A stretch of DNA of 5,726 nucleotides, taken from contig CAILBQ010000185.1 in NCBI GenBank assembly GCA_903832475.1, positions 1 to 5,726 of the forward strand, in the 5' to 3' direction. The notes beneath the pieces are model-generated. The model was given only the letters and a program-made list of their open reading frames with translations, was not told the origin of the DNA and made no database searches. Shown here piece by piece: positions 5,204 to 5,726 of this stretch. A program made the translations under genes and the position numbers. Numbering within the stretch: the first letter of the stretch is position 1; every line of letters starts with the position of its first letter. This stretch comes from an uncultured Acidobacteriota bacterium (GTDB lineage: Bacteria > Acidobacteriota > Terriglobia > Terriglobales > Acidobacteriaceae).

Positions 5204-5231
5204 TTTCACTTATTACTTTTCACTAACCACT
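5204..5231 (-). repeat. Heptamer tandem repeat, right array in inverted orientation (4 units)
   Basis: Read on the - strand the four units are AGTGGTT, AGTGAAA, AGTAATA and AGTGAAA, the same AGTGNNN pattern and seven-base period as the left array. The two arrays enclose a 44-base centre and could fold into a long stem covering most of the atpA-atpG gap. The array ends just before the atpG ribosome site at 5232-5235, so folding could affect translation of gamma. Confidence 0.7.
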
Positions 5232-5235
5232 AGGA
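5232..5235 (+). promoter_or_regulatory. Shine-Dalgarno for atpG at the edge of the repeat array
   Basis: AGGA lies six bases before the ATG at 5242 and supports that start. It directly abuts the right heptamer array, so a hairpin between the arrays would place a stem immediately upstream of the ribosome site. Confidence 0.6.
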
Positions 5236-5241
5236 CTCATC

Positions 5242-5673
5242 ATGGCAAGTGTTCTCGATCTTCGGCGACGCATACGCAGCGTGAAGAGCACGCGGCAGAT
5301 TACCAAGGCCATGAAGATGGTTTCGGCGGCTCGGCTGCGGCGTGCGCAGGCGCGTGCCATGGCGGCGCGGCCTTACGCGCAGATGATCGCCAGCGTGCTG
5401 GTTTCGCTGATTCGGCGCATCGAGATCTTCGATCCCGAGACTGGAAACCTGCGGCATCCTCTATTTGCGACCCGGCCGGAGAAGCGTGTTCTGCTGATTG
5501 TGGTCAGCGGCGACCGCGGTTTTGCCGGTGCGTTCAACGGCAATATCTTCAAGGCGGCATTTCAGTTCATCGGTGGGAATGGCGATAAAGAGATCGATAT
5601 CGAGTCGATCGGACGAAAGGCGACGGAGACTTTTCGCCGCCGTTACGCTGGCGCTGTTTACAACGAGATGCAG
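5242..5673 (+). CDS. atpG: ATP synthase F1 subunit gamma, 3' end lost at the adapter junction
   Basis: Gamma is the central rotor shaft of F1. The first 144 codons are genuine, about half of the usual length of nearly 290. The N-terminal helix that enters the alpha/beta hexamer has the family pattern LRRRIRSVKSTRQITKAM then KMVSAARLRRAQ (residues 7-36). The Rossmann-like core shows VLLIVVSGDRGFAGAFNGNI at about 83-102, equivalent to the SDRGLCGAFN motif, with F and A replacing L and C. Genuine sequence ends at AGAVYNEMQ. The frame stays open past this point to the window end, but those residues (RSEEHTSELQS and on) are translated sequencing adapter and must be removed. The ATG at 5242 has AGGA six bases upstream. 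It follows atpA by 115 bases of repeat sequence, and beta and epsilon would normally come next. Confidence 0.93.
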
Positions 5674-5726
5674 AGATCGGAAGAGCACACGTCTGAACTC
5701 CAGTCACTCCGTCTTATCTCGTATGC
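5674..5726 (+). other. Illumina TruSeq adapter contamination (not genomic)
   Basis: The sequence from 5674 begins AGATCGGAAGAGC and continues through ACACGTCTGAACTCCAGTCAC to 5707, the 34-base TruSeq read-1 adapter. An 8-base index, TCCGTCTT, occupies 5708-5715, and ATCTCGTATGC, the start of the segment after the index, occupies 5716-5726. Order and spacing are exactly those of the adapter oligo. This is an artefact at a contig end. One or two bases at the junction could be shared by chance between genome and adapter. Confidence 0.98.

Overview
The window reads as bacterial chromosome: the tail of a translation-associated GTPase gene (hflX), a small unrecognised membrane-protein gene, a 645-base stretch without a credible gene, and then the front part of an F-type ATP synthase operon (two b-type stalk subunits, delta, alpha, gamma), all on the + strand. 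Two b-type genes directly ahead of delta, and a second b with a signal peptide and periplasmic extension, fit what I remember of Acidobacteriota (Terriglobia-like) genomes. That taxonomic call is inference from gene order and protein style, not a search result.

Layout: 1-318 is the C-terminal end of HflX, cut by the window edge. 461-1057 encodes a 198-residue protein with about six membrane segments, starting at a GTG preceded by a good Shine-Dalgarno. 1058-1702 holds several strong inverted repeats, a CRP/FNR-like palindrome and a near-consensus sigma-70-type promoter (TTGACA, 17 bp, TACAAA) carrying an operator-like dyad in its spacer. That promoter probably drives the atp genes. 1703-2161 (b'), 2158-2961 (b) and 2961-3497 (delta) overlap or abut and must be translationally coupled. 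A 93-base gap with a terminator-like hairpin precedes atpA (3591-5126). A 115-base gap made of inverted arrays of a seven-base repeat precedes atpG (5242 onward).

The encoded subunits form the peripheral stalk (b', b, delta) and part of the catalytic head and rotor (alpha, gamma) of ATP synthase. The F0 a and c subunits do not lie upstream as they do in the E. coli operon, so the F0 genes appear to be split between loci. Beta and epsilon would be expected after atpG, beyond the end.

The last 53 bases (5674-5726) are not biological. They match the Illumina TruSeq adapter, an 8-base index and the start of the following adapter segment. Genomic sequence ends at about 5673, and atpG is truncated there after 144 codons. 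I found no new defence, mobile or biosynthetic system. The most interesting biological items are the heptamer-repeat hairpin before atpG, the operator-like dyad in the atp promoter, the signal-peptide b subunit with a TTG start, and the unknown membrane protein.
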